Below, piece after piece: positions 27,238 through 38,784 of a stretch of 46,515 nt of DNA. This stretch comes from Streptomyces lycii (lineage in GTDB: Bacteria > Actinomycetota > Actinomycetes > Streptomycetales > Streptomycetaceae). The stretch covers positions 1-46,515 of the forward strand of contig NZ_WHPN01000335.1 of the NCBI RefSeq assembly GCF_009735685.1, read 5' to 3'. Both the position numbers and the translations under genes were made by a program. The first letter of the stretch is position 1; every line of letters starts with the position of its first letter. A model generated the notes under the pieces. The model was not told the DNA's origin. It did no database searches and was given only the letters and a program-made list of their open reading frames with translations.

Positions 27238-28230
27238 ATGGCCAGGAAGACGACGAACGACGACCCGCTCGCCCCCGTGACGCTCGCGGTGGGCCAGGAG
27301 GACCTGCTCCTGGACCGTGCCGTGCAGCAGGTGGTCGCGGCCGCGCGCGCCGCCGACGCGGACACCGACGTGCGCGACCTCACCCCGGACGCGCTGCGAC
27401 CGGGCACGCTCGCCGAGCTGACCAGCCCCTCGCTGTTCGCGGAGCGCAAGGTCGTGGTCGTGCGCAACGCGCAGGATCTGCCGGCGGACACGGTCAAGGA
27501 CGTGAAGGGCTATCTCGGCGCGCCCGTCGAGGAGATCACCCTGGTCCTGCTGCACGCCGGGGGCGCCAAGGGCAAGGGATTGCTGGACGCCGCGCGGAAG
27601 GCGGGTGCCCGGGAGGTCGCCTGTCCGAAGATGACGAAGCCCGCCGACCGGCTGGCCTTCGTCCGCGGCGAGTTCCGCACCGCGGGCCGGTCGGCGACCC
27701 CGGAGGCGTGCCAGGCCCTGGTCGACGCCATCGGCAGCGATCTGCGGGAGCTGGCCAGCGCCTGTTCCCAGCTCGCCGCCGACGTCGAGGGCACGATCGA
27801 CGACGCGGTCGTCGCCCGCTACTACACCGGCCGTGCCGAAGCCTCCAGCTTCACAGTGGCCGACCGGGCGGTCGAGGGCCGCGCTGCCGACGCCCTGGAA
27901 GCCCTCCGCTGGTCCCTGTCCACCGGGGTGGCACCGGTGATGATCACCAGCGCCCTAGCGCAGGGTGTCCGGGCCATCGGCAAGCTGGCCTCCGCCCCGC
28001 GCGGCGCCCGCCCCGGCGACCTGGCCCGCGAGCTGGGGATGCCGCCGTGGAAGATCGACCGGGTGCGGCAGCAGATGCGCGGCTGGTCGGCGGACGGCGT
28101 AGCCGCCGCGCTCCTGGCCGTCGCCGAGGCGGACGGCCAGGTCAAGGGCGGTGGCGCCGACCCGGGGTATGCCCTGGAGAAGGCTGTGGTCGCGGTGGCC
28201 CGGGCCGCCCGCCCCGCGGGCCGCGGCTGA
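27238..28230 (+). CDS. holA: DNA polymerase III subunit delta
   Basis: HolA is the clamp-loader subunit that opens the beta clamp during DNA replication. The 330-residue protein starts MARKTTNDDPLAPVTLAVGQEDLLL and shows the three-domain delta pattern: SLFAERKVVVVRNAQDL, PADRLAFVRGEF, AIGSDLRELASACSQL, and the C-terminal helical domain with ALRWSLSTGVAPVMITSALAQGVRAI and ELGMPPWKIDRVRQQMRGW. The ATG at 27238 matches the family start. The reading frame upstream stays open back into comEC, but that stretch is low-complexity and is the shadow frame of the YceI gene, so the holA product should start here. It ends before repeats and a terminator at 28422-28465. Confidence 0.95.
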   Translation: MARKTTNDDPLAPVTLAVGQEDLLLDRAVQQVVAAARAADADTDVRDLTPDALRPGTLAELTSPSLFAERKVVVVRNAQDLPADTVKDVKGYLGAPVEEITLVLLHAGGAKGKGLLDAARKAGAREVACPKMTKPADRLAFVRGEFRTAGRSATPEACQALVDAIGSDLRELASACSQLAADVEGTIDDAVVARYYTGRAEASSFTVADRAVEGRAADALEALRWSLSTGVAPVMITSALAQGVRAIGKLASAPRGARPGDLARELGMPPWKIDRVRQQMRGWSADGVAAALLAVAEADGQVKGGGADPGYALEKAVVAVARAARPAGRG

Positions 28231-28236
28231 GTCCGG

Positions 28237-28420
28237 CCAAGCCCCCGCCAACAAGCCCAAGCCCCCGCCGAACAACCCGAAGCCCCCACCAACAAGCCAA
28301 CCAACAAGCCAACCAACAAGCCGAAGCTGCTGCCAACAACCCGCAGGCGCTCCCGCACAACCCGCATGCGCCCCCGCGCAAGCCAAAGGCTCCGCGCAAG
28401 CCAAGAGCCCCGCGCAAGCC
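28237..28420. repeat. Three successive tandem repeats after holA
   Basis: In order: about three imperfect copies of AAGCCCCCGCCAACA-like 15-20-mers (28248-28300), three copies of the 12-mer CAACAAGCCAAC (28290-28322), and three copies of the 18-mer family CCGCGCAAGCCAAAGGC (28374-28428). The block is A-rich on this strand compared with its surroundings. It directly follows the holA stop and leads into the terminator. Confidence 0.75.
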
Positions 28421-28421
28421 A

Positions 28422-28465
28422 AAGGCCCCGCGCCGTCCTGGGGAAGGACGAGTGCGCGGGGCCTT
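28422..28465 (+). terminator. Terminator after holA
   Basis: A 12-bp perfect stem, AAGGCCCCGCGC with GCGCGGGGCCTT, encloses a second CGTCC/GGACG helix. The right arm ends CCTT. Confidence 0.7.
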
Positions 28466-28479
28466 CGGCCGAGCTTGGT

Positions 28480-28519
28480 GCGCCGCACCCGCGTGGCGAA
28501 CGCAGGCCGCGTGCGGCGC
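28480..28519 (-). terminator. Possible terminator of rpsT
   Basis: GCGCCGCAC (28480-28488) pairs with GTGCGGCGC (28511-28519), about 115 bases beyond the rpsT stop on the minus strand. No T-tract. The rest of the gap (28520-28635) shows nothing recognisable. Confidence 0.35.
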
Positions 28520-28635
28520 GATCACGGCAGAGCCGCGAGGGTGCCGGCCGGAGCGGTTGAGAGGGCCCGCTGGATCCGGAGCGGCGGGGTGGGGACGGAG
28601 CCCCTGCGGGCGCAGTGCCCGCGAGTGGATCGGGG

Positions 28636-28902
28636 TCAGCCCTTGAGGGAGGCGACCCGGGCGGCCAGCGCCGACTTCTTGTTGGCGGCGGCGTTCTTGT
28701 GGATCACGCCCTTGCCGGCGGCCTTGTCGAGCTTCTTGGTGGCCTCGCGGGCGGCGACGGTGGCCTTCTCGAGGTCGCCGGCCTCCACGGCCTCGCGGGC
28801 CTTGCGGATCGCGGTCTTGACGGAGGACTTGACGGCCTTGTTGCGCTGGCGCGCCTTCTCGTTCGTCTTGTTCCGCTTGATCTGGGACTTGATGTTCGCC
28901 AC
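28636..28902 (-). CDS. rpsT: 30S ribosomal protein S20 (bS20)
   Basis: An 88-residue, strongly basic, helical protein that binds 16S rRNA. It begins [21 protein letters not shown] and continues with [15 protein letters not shown] and [20 protein letters not shown], all diagnostic of bS20. The start codon is GTG at 28902, with AAAGG about nine bases upstream. It is divergent from lepA. The holA-rpsT-lepA neighbourhood is common in actinobacteria. Confidence 0.98.
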   Translation of the reverse strand: MANIKSQIKRNKTNEKARQRNKAVKSSVKTAIRKAREAVEAGDLEKATVAAREATKKLDKAAGKGVIHKNAAANKKSALAARVASLKG

Positions 28903-28984
28903 GAAGGAGCCTTTGCAGGTTCGTCGGATTCTGATGCGCGCCGCGTGTGAACCGCATGTGAGAGGTCACGAGACGCGATGGACC

Positions 28985-29014
28985 AGGCTACCAGTCGGCC
29001 GGTCGGCCTCCCAA
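28985..29014 (-). promoter_or_regulatory. Promoter of rpsT
   Basis: Read on the minus strand: TTGGGA (complement of 29009-29014) and TAGCCT (complement of 28985-28990), 18-bp spacing. This leaves a leader of about 80 bases before the GTG. Confidence 0.5.
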
Positions 29015-29101
29015 ACCGGACCGGGGCCGCCGGTCATGGGACGATGGGGGCACTGTCACCACACCTGACCAAGCTGCGTCTCGTCATCGAATGGACCCTG
29101 C

Positions 29102-30982
<1,881 letters not shown>

Positions 30983-31025
30983 GGACGCCGCCGCAGCGCG
31001 CACCGTACGGCCGTCTCCGGCCGGC

Positions 31026-31055
31026 AGGCGCCCGCCCCACCGGGGCGGGCGCCTT
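31026..31055 (+). terminator. Intrinsic terminator of lepA
   Basis: A 13-bp perfect stem, AGGCGCCCGCCCC with its complement, and a 3-base loop, followed by TTCGTG. Confidence 0.85.
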
Positions 31056-31142
31056 CGTGCTGATCACGGCCGGGAAGCGGAGCTGATGATCACGGCCCGG
31101 ACACGGAATCGGGGATGCGCGGAAACCATGGGTGTCAAGCCC

Positions 31143-31171
31143 TTACGCGGGAGCCGCCCGGCCTTTACTCT
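31143..31171 (+). promoter_or_regulatory. Promoter of the acyl-CoA ligase gene
   Basis: TTACGC (31143-31148) and TACTCT (31166-31171), 17-bp spacing. Transcription would start near 31178, just before the putative operator. Confidence 0.45.
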
Positions 31172-31186
31172 GATGCCTGCCCGAAG

Positions 31187-31205
31187 GTTACTCACCAGTT
31201 AAACA
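31187..31205 (+). promoter_or_regulatory. Putative repressor operator upstream of the acyl-CoA ligase gene
   Basis: GGTTACTCACCAGTTAAAC is an imperfect dyad (TTACT...AGTTAA) resembling TetR-type operators such as those of fatty-acid regulators. It lies about 10 bases after the expected transcription start, where a repressor would block elongation. The regulator is not in the window. Confidence 0.4.
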
Positions 31206-31245
31206 AGTTCCAGTCACAGCACTGCCGGGGGCCACGGAGGATGTC

Positions 31246-33135
<1,890 letters not shown>

Positions 33136-33155
33136 CGGCGGCGCTCCCGCAGTCC

Positions 33156-33187
33156 GGGGCCGGTGCGGTGAAAGCCGCACCGGCCCC
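33156..33187 (+). terminator. Intrinsic terminator of the acyl-CoA ligase gene
   Basis: A 13-bp perfect stem, GGGGCCGGTGCGG with CCGCACCGGCCCC, a 6-base loop, followed by GCTGTCGTTTCC. Confidence 0.85.
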
Positions 33188-33229
33188 GCTGTCGTTTCCG
33201 CGCCGGAGAACTCGCCCGGCGGGCCGTGC

Positions 33230-33490
33230 GGCGGCAAGGGGCGGTGCGTGCGGGGCGGTGTGTGCGTACGGGCGGTGCGTGCGTACGTCGGTGTGAGCGG
33301 GGCGGTGATGTGCGCCGGGCAGCGGCGCGTGCGGGGCGGTACGGGGAGGGGTGCCTGCGTGCGCGGCGCCAGCGGCGGTGCGAGAGCGCGGGCGCGGGAG
33401 CCGGTCGGTCGGTCGTCCGGTCGATGAGCCGGTCAGCCGGTCAGCCGGTCAGCCGGTCGTCCGGTCGGTCGGTCGGTCGGTCGGTCGTCT
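33230..33490. repeat. Microsatellite-rich gap before the SpoIIE-type phosphatase gene
   Basis: A GT-rich stretch with GCGGTGCGTGCG-type repeats (33238-33345) leads to a tetranucleotide array of CGGT units with four CAGCCGGT octamers in the middle (33400-33490). No gene is seen. The CGGT array is prone to slippage. Confidence 0.8.
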
Positions 33491-33619
33491 GTTCCCAGGA
33501 CATACCACTCCCGGGCTCAGCGATGGGGCATTTCGGTAACTCCGTGCTCACGGGCGCGGCCCGTCTGCCACTCTGCTGACAACAGCGGCACGAAGCCCGA
33601 ACTGCTCAGGAGCTGCACC

Positions 33620-35725
33620 GTGGGGGTCTTGTCCACGCAGCGCACGACCGCAGGCCGCCCCATGCCGCCGTCCGGCGGGCCCGCAGGCGACACCGCCGTA
33701 CCGGCCGCCGGGCCGGGCGGGGTCCGGCCGGTGCTCCGTACCAGCCTGCCCGGCAACTCCCTCGGACCTGGAGCCGCACGCCGGTTCGTACGGGCCGCGC
33801 TCGCCGACTGGACGACCCAGCAGGCGCTTCCCGCCGCGGCGGGCATCACCGGCCGGCTCGCGGACGACGCCACGCTGCTCGTCAGTGAGCTGGTCACCAA
33901 CGCCGTGCTGCACGCCGGCACCCAGGTCGAAGTCCTGTGCCGGCTCGACGGGGCCGAACCGGAGCCGTCCGGCGAACCGGCGGAGCCGGGCCCGGCCGCG
34001 CTCGTCGTCGAGGTGTCCGACCACCACCCCGCCCGGGACGTGCACTGCCCGCGCGGTACGGCGGACGGCACCAGCGGGCGCGGGCTCCGGCTGGTCGGCG
34101 CCGTGGCCGAGGCCTGGGGCGTGACCTACCACGGCGGTCTCAAGACCGTGTGGTTCCGGCTGCCGGTCGCCGACCCGGACGACCCCGCGCTGCCGGAGCT
34201 GGCGCCCCCCGAGGACCGGGCCCTCCAGCGGGAGCTGCGCGCCGCCGACATTCTGGCCACCGAGCCCCGCCCGGACGGGGACCGCGAGCCCGGCACCGAC
34301 TGGGTGAGCCGCGGCGCCCTGTTCTTCCTCGCGGAGGCGTCCGACCTGTTCGCCGGGGAGTTCGACGAGGACAGGGTGGCGGGGCTGGCCGGGCAGCTGC
34401 TGGTGCCCCGGCTCGCGGACTGGTGCGCCGTCTGGCTCGACCAGGAGGGCGGCGGCGCGAGCGCGCGCCTCGCCCGCGTCCTGCACACGAGCGAGAGCCG
34501 CGTCGAAGGGCTGCGGTCGGTCCTGGAGAAGAACCCGCCCGTCGTCACCGAGGCGGCCCGGGGCTGGCCCGTTCCGTGGCCCTGGCCCGTGATCCCGCCC
34601 GCCCCGGTGGACGGCGCCGCACTCCCCGGGCCGCATGCCCCCGGCGGCACCACCGGGGGCGAGCCGCCCGGGGAGGGCGGCACCGTCCGTACCACCGCCA
34701 ACGGTCAGCCGCCGCCCGCGGCCGGTACGGCGCTCGCCTGCCGGCTGATCGCCGGCGGCCGGGGCGTCGGCACCCTGCTGCTCGGCAAGGCCGGTCCGGT
34801 GCGCACGGCCGACGAGGTCACCGCGCTCATCGCCGACTTCGCCCGGCGCGTCGCCCTCGCGGTCGCCTCCGCCCGGCAGTACACCCGGCAGGCCACCATG
34901 AGCGCGATCCTCCAGCGGGGCCTGCTGCCCGCGCGCCTCTCGACCGTGCCCGGGATCGACCACCACGTGGTGTACGAGCCGGCCGGCGAGGGAGCGGCGG
35001 TGGGCGGTGATCTCTACGACCTGTTCCGCGCCTCGGACGGCCGCTGGTTCTTCGCCCTCGGCGACGTCGGCGGACACGGGCCGGAGGCGGCCGTCGTCAC
35101 CGGCCTCGTCCGCCCCATCGTGAAACTGCTGGCCCAGGAGGGGTACGGAGCCGCGGGCGTCCTCCGCCGGCTCAACCGGCTGCTCTGCGACCACGCGGCA
35201 CAGGCCGCCAAGGCGGCCGCGGCCGCCGCGACGGGTACGGGGCCGGGTCCGGTGGCTGCGGGGGCGGCGGCGCTCGTCCAGGAAGAGGCGACGCCGATGC
35301 GCCTGGTGTCCCTCCTCTGCGGCGAGCTGGAACCGGAGACGGGGGACGACGGGAAGGTTCTCCGGGTGCGCTGCACCGTGGCCAGCGCGGGCCACCCGCT
35401 GCCGCTGCTGCTCCGCCCGGACGGCGCGGTGCGCCAGGTCGCCGCGTCGCACGTACTGCTCGGTGTGCTGGACGACGCCGAGTACGAGAGCGAGACCTTC
35501 GACCTGGAGCCCGGGGACACGCTGCTGTGCGTGACGGACGGGGTGACCGAGCGGCGCTCGGGGCGGCACCAGTTCGACGACGGCGACGGGCTCTCCTCCG
35601 CGCTGAGTGGCTGTGCCGGGCTCGGGGCGGACGGGGTGGCGCGGCGGATCCGGCAGGTCGTGCACGAGTTCGCCGACCAGCCGCCGGACGACGACCTGTC
35701 GCTGCTGGTGCTCCAGGCGACCTGA
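33620..35725 (+). CDS. HATPase-GAF-SpoIIE (PP2C) regulatory phosphatase
   Basis: A 701-residue cytoplasmic regulator. Residues about 45-190 form an RsbW-like HATPase (anti-sigma-kinase type) domain with N-box ELVTNAVLHAG (Glu90, Asn94) and GRGLRLVGAVAEAWG. A GAF-like sensor region (about 225-430) has a Pro/Gly-rich insert. A C-terminal SpoIIE/RsbU phosphatase (about 440-700) has metal-binding GGDLYD (about 460), GDVGGHGPEAA, TDGVTERR and DDDLSLLVL. Such proteins control partner-switching of anti-sigma-factor antagonists; this one carries both a kinase-like and a phosphatase domain. The GTG start at 33620 has AGGAG eight bases upstream. It is monocistronic in appearance, and its target is not encoded nearby. 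Confidence 0.9.
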   Translation: MGVLSTQRTTAGRPMPPSGGPAGDTAVPAAGPGGVRPVLRTSLPGNSLGPGAARRFVRAALADWTTQQALPAAAGITGRLADDATLLVSELVTNAVLHAGTQVEVLCRLDGAEPEPSGEPAEPGPAALVVEVSDHHPARDVHCPRGTADGTSGRGLRLVGAVAEAWGVTYHGGLKTVWFRLPVADPDDPALPELAPPEDRALQRELRAADILATEPRPDGDREPGTDWVSRGALFFLAEASDLFAGEFDEDRVAGLAGQLLVPRLADWCAVWLDQEGGGASARLARVLHTSESRVEGLRSVLEKNPPVVTEAARGWPVPWPWPVIPPAPVDGAALPGPHAPGGTTGGEPPGEGGTVRTTANGQPPPAAGTALACRLIAGGRGVGTLLLGKAGPVRTADEVTALIADFARRVALAVASARQYTRQATMSAILQRGLLPARLSTVPGIDHHVVYEPAGEGAAVGGDLYDLFRASDGRWFFALGDVGGHGPEAAVVTGLVRPIVKLLAQEGYGAAGVLRRLNRLLCDHAAQAAKAAAAAATGTGPGPVAAGAAALVQEEATPMRLVSLLCGELEPETGDDGKVLRVRCTVASAGHPLPLLLRPDGAVRQVAASHVLLGVLDDAEYESETFDLEPGDTLLCVTDGVTERRSGRHQFDDGDGLSSALSGCAGLGADGVARRIRQVVHEFADQPPDDDLSLLVLQAT

Positions 35726-35749
35726 CGGGACCGGGCACGACCGGACCCG

Positions 35750-35875
35750 GATGACCTCGGACCCCGCACCCGCACCCGCACTCGGACCGGGACCTGCACT
35801 CGGACCCCGCACCCGCACCCGCACTCGGACCCGGACCCGGACCCGGACCCGGACCCGGGGCCGGGGCCGGGACCG
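35750..35875. repeat. Hexanucleotide repeat tract after the SpoIIE-type gene
   Basis: CCCGCA and GGACCC/CGGACC hexamers form two approximate 43-bp copies (starting near 35756 and 35799), then six uninterrupted GGACCC-type units. The sequence begins just after the stop codon. Nothing recognisable lies in 35876-36030. Confidence 0.75.
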
Positions 35876-36030
35876 TCCGGACGGAGACGGCCGGGCCACG
35901 GCGGACGAGCGGTCCGCGGCGCCCCGCCCGGAGGGAACGGGTGGCCGCGAGGGCGGGGCCCCCGGCCGTCGGGGTACGGAACACGGCGGGGGAGGCGAGA
36001 CACCCGCCGTCGCCCCCGTCGCCCCCGTCG

Positions 36031-36240
36031 GACGCGAGCCGCCGCCCTTGCCCCGCCGGACGTGAGCCGCCGGCCGTCACCCCTCGCCGGACGCGAGCCG
36101 CCGCCCTTGCCCCGCCGGACGTGAGCCGCCGGCCGTCACCCCTCGCCGGACGCGAGCCGCCGGCCGCCACCCCTCGCCGGACGCGCGCCATCGACCGCCA
36201 CCCCGCCGGACGCGAGCCGCCGCCCCACCCCGCCGGGCGG
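36031..36240. repeat. 30/59-bp minisatellite upstream of hemW
   Basis: Seven monomers beginning GACG(C/T)GAGCCGCCG start at about 36031, 36059, 36090, 36118, 36149, 36180 and 36209, spaced 28 or 31 and 29 bases. The first four form two near-identical 59-bp higher-order units (A-B, A-B). The array ends about 40 bases before hemW. No gene is seen; minus-strand frames through it are Arg/Gly-rich artefacts of the repeat. Confidence 0.85.
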
Positions 36241-36283
36241 CGGCCGGCCGGACACCGCCACCGGATGACGGACAATGGTCCCC

Positions 36284-37516
36284 ATGCCCTCCGTACTGCC
36301 CGATGGGGAACCCGTGCCCGCCGACGGGACCCTGCCCGCCCGTGCTCTCGACGGCGCCGGTGACCGCCCGCTCGGCTTCTATCTGCACGTCCCGTACTGC
36401 GCGACCCGCTGCGGCTACTGCGACTTCAACACGTACACCGCCGCCGAGCTGCGCGGCTCCGGGGGCGCGCTCGCCTCCCGCGACAACTACGCGGAAACCC
36501 TCGCCGAGGAGATCCGGCTCGCCCGCAAGGTGCTCGGCGACGACCCGCGCAGGGCGGAGACCGTCTTCGTCGGCGGCGGCACGCCCACCCTGCTCCCGGC
36601 GGAGGACCTGACGCGGATGCTCGGTGTGATCCGCGACGAGTTCGGGCTGGCGGACGGCGCGGAGATCACCACCGAGGCCAATCCGGAATCCGTGGACCCG
36701 CGCTATCTGGCCGCGCTCCGCGAGGGCGGCTTCAACCGGGTCTCCTTCGGGATGCAGAGCGCGCGGCAGCACGTCCTGCGGGTCCTGGACCGCACGCACA
36801 CCCCGGGCCGGCCCGAGGCGTGCGTCGCGGAGGCCCGCGCGGCGGGCTTCGAGCACGTCAACCTCGACCTGATCTACGGCACCCCGGGGGAGACCGACGA
36901 CGACTGGCGCGCCTCCCTCGACGCGGCGGTCGGCGCGGGCCCGGACCATGTGTCGGCGTACGCGCTGATCGTCGAGGAGGGCACGCAACTGGCCCGGCGG
37001 ATCCGGCGCGGCGAGGTGCCGATGACCGACGACGACGAGCACGCCGACCGCTATCTCATCGCCGAGGAGCGGCTGACGGCCGCCGGCTTCGGCTGGTACG
37101 AGGTGTCGAACTGGGCGACCACCGAGGCCGGCCGCTGCCGCCACAACGAGCTGTACTGGCGCGGCGCCGACTGGTGGGGCGCGGGCCCCGGCGCGCACAG
37201 CCACGTCGGCGGTGTCCGCTGGTGGAACGTGAAGCACCCCGGCGCGTACGCCCAGGCCCTCGCCGAGGGCCGCAGCCCCGGTGCCGGGCGCGAACTGCTG
37301 GGCGAGGAGGACCGCCGGGTCGAGCGGATCCTGCTGGAACTGCGGCTCGCGGACGGGTGCCCGCTCGGGCTGCTGGCCCCGGCGGGCCTGCGTGCCGCCG
37401 GCCGTGCGGTTGCGGACGGGCTGCTCGCCCCGGAACCGTACGAGCGGGGCCGGGCGGTTCTGACGCTGCGCGGCCGGCTGCTGGCCGACGCGGTCGTCCG
37501 CGACCTGGTCGACTGA
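36284..37516 (+). CDS. hemW: HemW, radical-SAM haem chaperone (HemN-like)
   Basis: A 410-residue radical-SAM protein. The cluster motif CATRCGYC (Cys39, Cys43, Cys46) follows FYLHVPY. Later motifs are FVGGGTPTLLP, EANPESVD, RVSFGMQSARQHVLRVLDRTHTP, NLDLIYGTPGET and YALIVEEGTQLARRI, all diagnostic of HemW rather than true coproporphyrinogen dehydrogenase HemN. HemW transfers haem to respiratory proteins. The ATG at 36284 is favoured, with GACAAT ending seven bases before it; an in-frame ATG at 36275 would add three residues. It lies downstream of a minisatellite. In many bacteria hemW neighbours hrcA, as here. Confidence 0.93.
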   Translation: MPSVLPDGEPVPADGTLPARALDGAGDRPLGFYLHVPYCATRCGYCDFNTYTAAELRGSGGALASRDNYAETLAEEIRLARKVLGDDPRRAETVFVGGGTPTLLPAEDLTRMLGVIRDEFGLADGAEITTEANPESVDPRYLAALREGGFNRVSFGMQSARQHVLRVLDRTHTPGRPEACVAEARAAGFEHVNLDLIYGTPGETDDDWRASLDAAVGAGPDHVSAYALIVEEGTQLARRIRRGEVPMTDDDEHADRYLIAEERLTAAGFGWYEVSNWATTEAGRCRHNELYWRGADWWGAGPGAHSHVGGVRWWNVKHPGAYAQALAEGRSPGAGRELLGEEDRRVERILLELRLADGCPLGLLAPAGLRAAGRAVADGLLAPEPYERGRAVLTLRGRLLADAVVRDLVD

Positions 37517-37909
37517 CGGCACGGACACCGCTGCGGGCACCGGCCGGGGACCGGCCCAAAACCTGTCGGCCCCTCCCACGCGCCCCGCACCCTGCCACGC
37601 GCCCCGCGCCCGCACGCGCGGCCCGCGCCCGCACGGGACCGTCATCCGTCACCGGGACTCAGCCACCGTTCCGTCACCGCGGCTCGGTCACCGCGACGAA
37701 CGCCGGAATCCCGGTACGGAACCCCGCGCGCGACCGGACACGGGGACGGACCTCCTCGGCCCGCGATCTGGCGAAGCCGGACCTCGCGCCTGCGACCGGC
37801 CCCGCATCCGCGGCCGCACCTGCGACCGGCCCCGCATCCGCGACCGCACCCGCGACCGGCCCCGCACCCGCGACCGCATCCGCACCCGCGTCCGCGGCCG
37901 GACCCGGTC
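37517..37909. repeat. Convergent intergenic region with 30-bp tandem repeat
   Basis: Between hemW and the convergent DUF3097 gene. 37786-37875 holds three full copies of a 30-bp unit (core GCACCTGCGACCGGCCCCGC) and a partial fourth to about 37904. Earlier, CACGCGCCCCGC repeats occur near 37575-37610. No convincing gene or clear terminator is seen; the minus-strand frame across the repeat is Ala/Gly/Val low-complexity. Confidence 0.75.
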
Positions 37910-38749
37910 TCAAGGCGCCGTCACATGGTCGATCAGCTCCTCGACCCGGCCCAGCAGCGCCGGCTCCAGGTCGCGGTAGGAGTGCACCGAGGACAGGATG
38001 CGCCGCCAGGCGGTGCCGGTGTTCTCCGGCCAGCCCAGCGCCCGGCAGACGCCCTTCTTCCAGTCCTGCCCGCGCGGTACCGACGGCCAGGCCGGAATGC
38101 CCGCCGCGGACGGCTTCACGGCCTCCCAGATGTCGATGTACGGGTGTCCGACGACCAGCACGTGCTCGCCGCTGTGCGGGTCGCCCATGACCTCGGCGGC
38201 GATCCGGGACTCCTTGGAGCCGGGGACCAGGTGGTCGACCAGGACACCGAGCCGCGCGTCGGCCGCCGGGCCGAACTCCCGCACCACCGCCGGAAGATCG
38301 TCGACGCCCTCCAGATACTCGACGACCACGCCCTCCAGCCGCAGGTCGTCGCCCCAGACCCGCTCGACCAGCTCCGCGTCGTGCCGCCCCTCGACATAGA
38401 TGCGCCCCGCGCGTGCGACCCGTGCCCGCGCCCCCGGGACGGCGACCGAACCGGAGGCCGTACGGGCCGGGCGGCGCGGGCCCGCCGGCACCGAGGGGCG
38501 GACGAGCGTGACGACGCGCCCCTCCAGCAGGAAGCCGCGCGGCTCCATCGGGAACACCCGGTGCTTGCCGAAGCGGTCCTCCAGCGTGACCGCGGGGCCC
38601 TGAGCGGTCTTCTCACAGCGGATCACCGCGCCGCAGAAGCCGGTGGTGACCTCCTCGACCACGAGGTCGGTCTCCGCCTCGACCTCCGGCGCCGGTCGCT
38701 GCTTCTTCCACGGCGGGGTGAGATCCGGCCCGTACCTGTCGCTGCGCAT
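37910..38749 (-). CDS. DUF3097 domain protein
   Basis: A 279-residue actinobacterial protein of the DUF3097 family: an N-terminal YGPDLTPPWKK and LVVEEVTTGFCGAVIRCEK, then RFGKHRVFPMEPRGFLLEG, and a C-terminal toprim-like stretch IYVEGRHDAELVERVWGDDL to VLVDHLVPGSKESRIAAEV. The latter, with EGRHDAE and LVDH, suggests a nucleic-acid-related role but function is not established to my knowledge. The ATG at 38749 is chosen because TATCGT lies eight bases before it. A GTG at 38788 overlaps the MBL gene's stop as GTGA and would add 13 residues; coupling from that start cannot be excluded. Confidence 0.85.
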   Translation of the reverse strand: MRSDRYGPDLTPPWKKQRPAPEVEAETDLVVEEVTTGFCGAVIRCEKTAQGPAVTLEDRFGKHRVFPMEPRGFLLEGRVVTLVRPSVPAGPRRPARTASGSVAVPGARARVARAGRIYVEGRHDAELVERVWGDDLRLEGVVVEYLEGVDDLPAVVREFGPAADARLGVLVDHLVPGSKESRIAAEVMGDPHSGEHVLVVGHPYIDIWEAVKPSAAGIPAWPSVPRGQDWKKGVCRALGWPENTGTAWRRILSSVHSYRDLEPALLGRVEELIDHVTAP

Positions 38750-38784
38750 GGTGACCGACGATACGAAGTGATCACCGCCCGCGT

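Noticed and set aside
36031..36240. CRISPR array
   Set aside because: The monomers are contiguous without unique spacers and there are no cas genes, so it is a minisatellite.
36077..36275. Minus-strand Arg/Gly-rich frames through the hemW upstream repeats
   Set aside because: The protein repeats are simply the translation of the 59-bp minisatellite, and they run antisense into real genes.
36284..37516. hemN (oxygen-independent coproporphyrinogen III dehydrogenase)
   Set aside because: Length and motifs, including CxxxCxxC without HemN-specific N-terminal features, fit HemW, the haem chaperone often misnamed HemN.
37674..37913. Minus-strand 79-residue frame starting at TTG and overlapping the DUF3097 stop
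   Set aside because: It is almost entirely the translation of a 30-bp tandem repeat (Ala/Gly/Val/Pro/Asp) and has no ribosome binding site of its own or recognisable domain.
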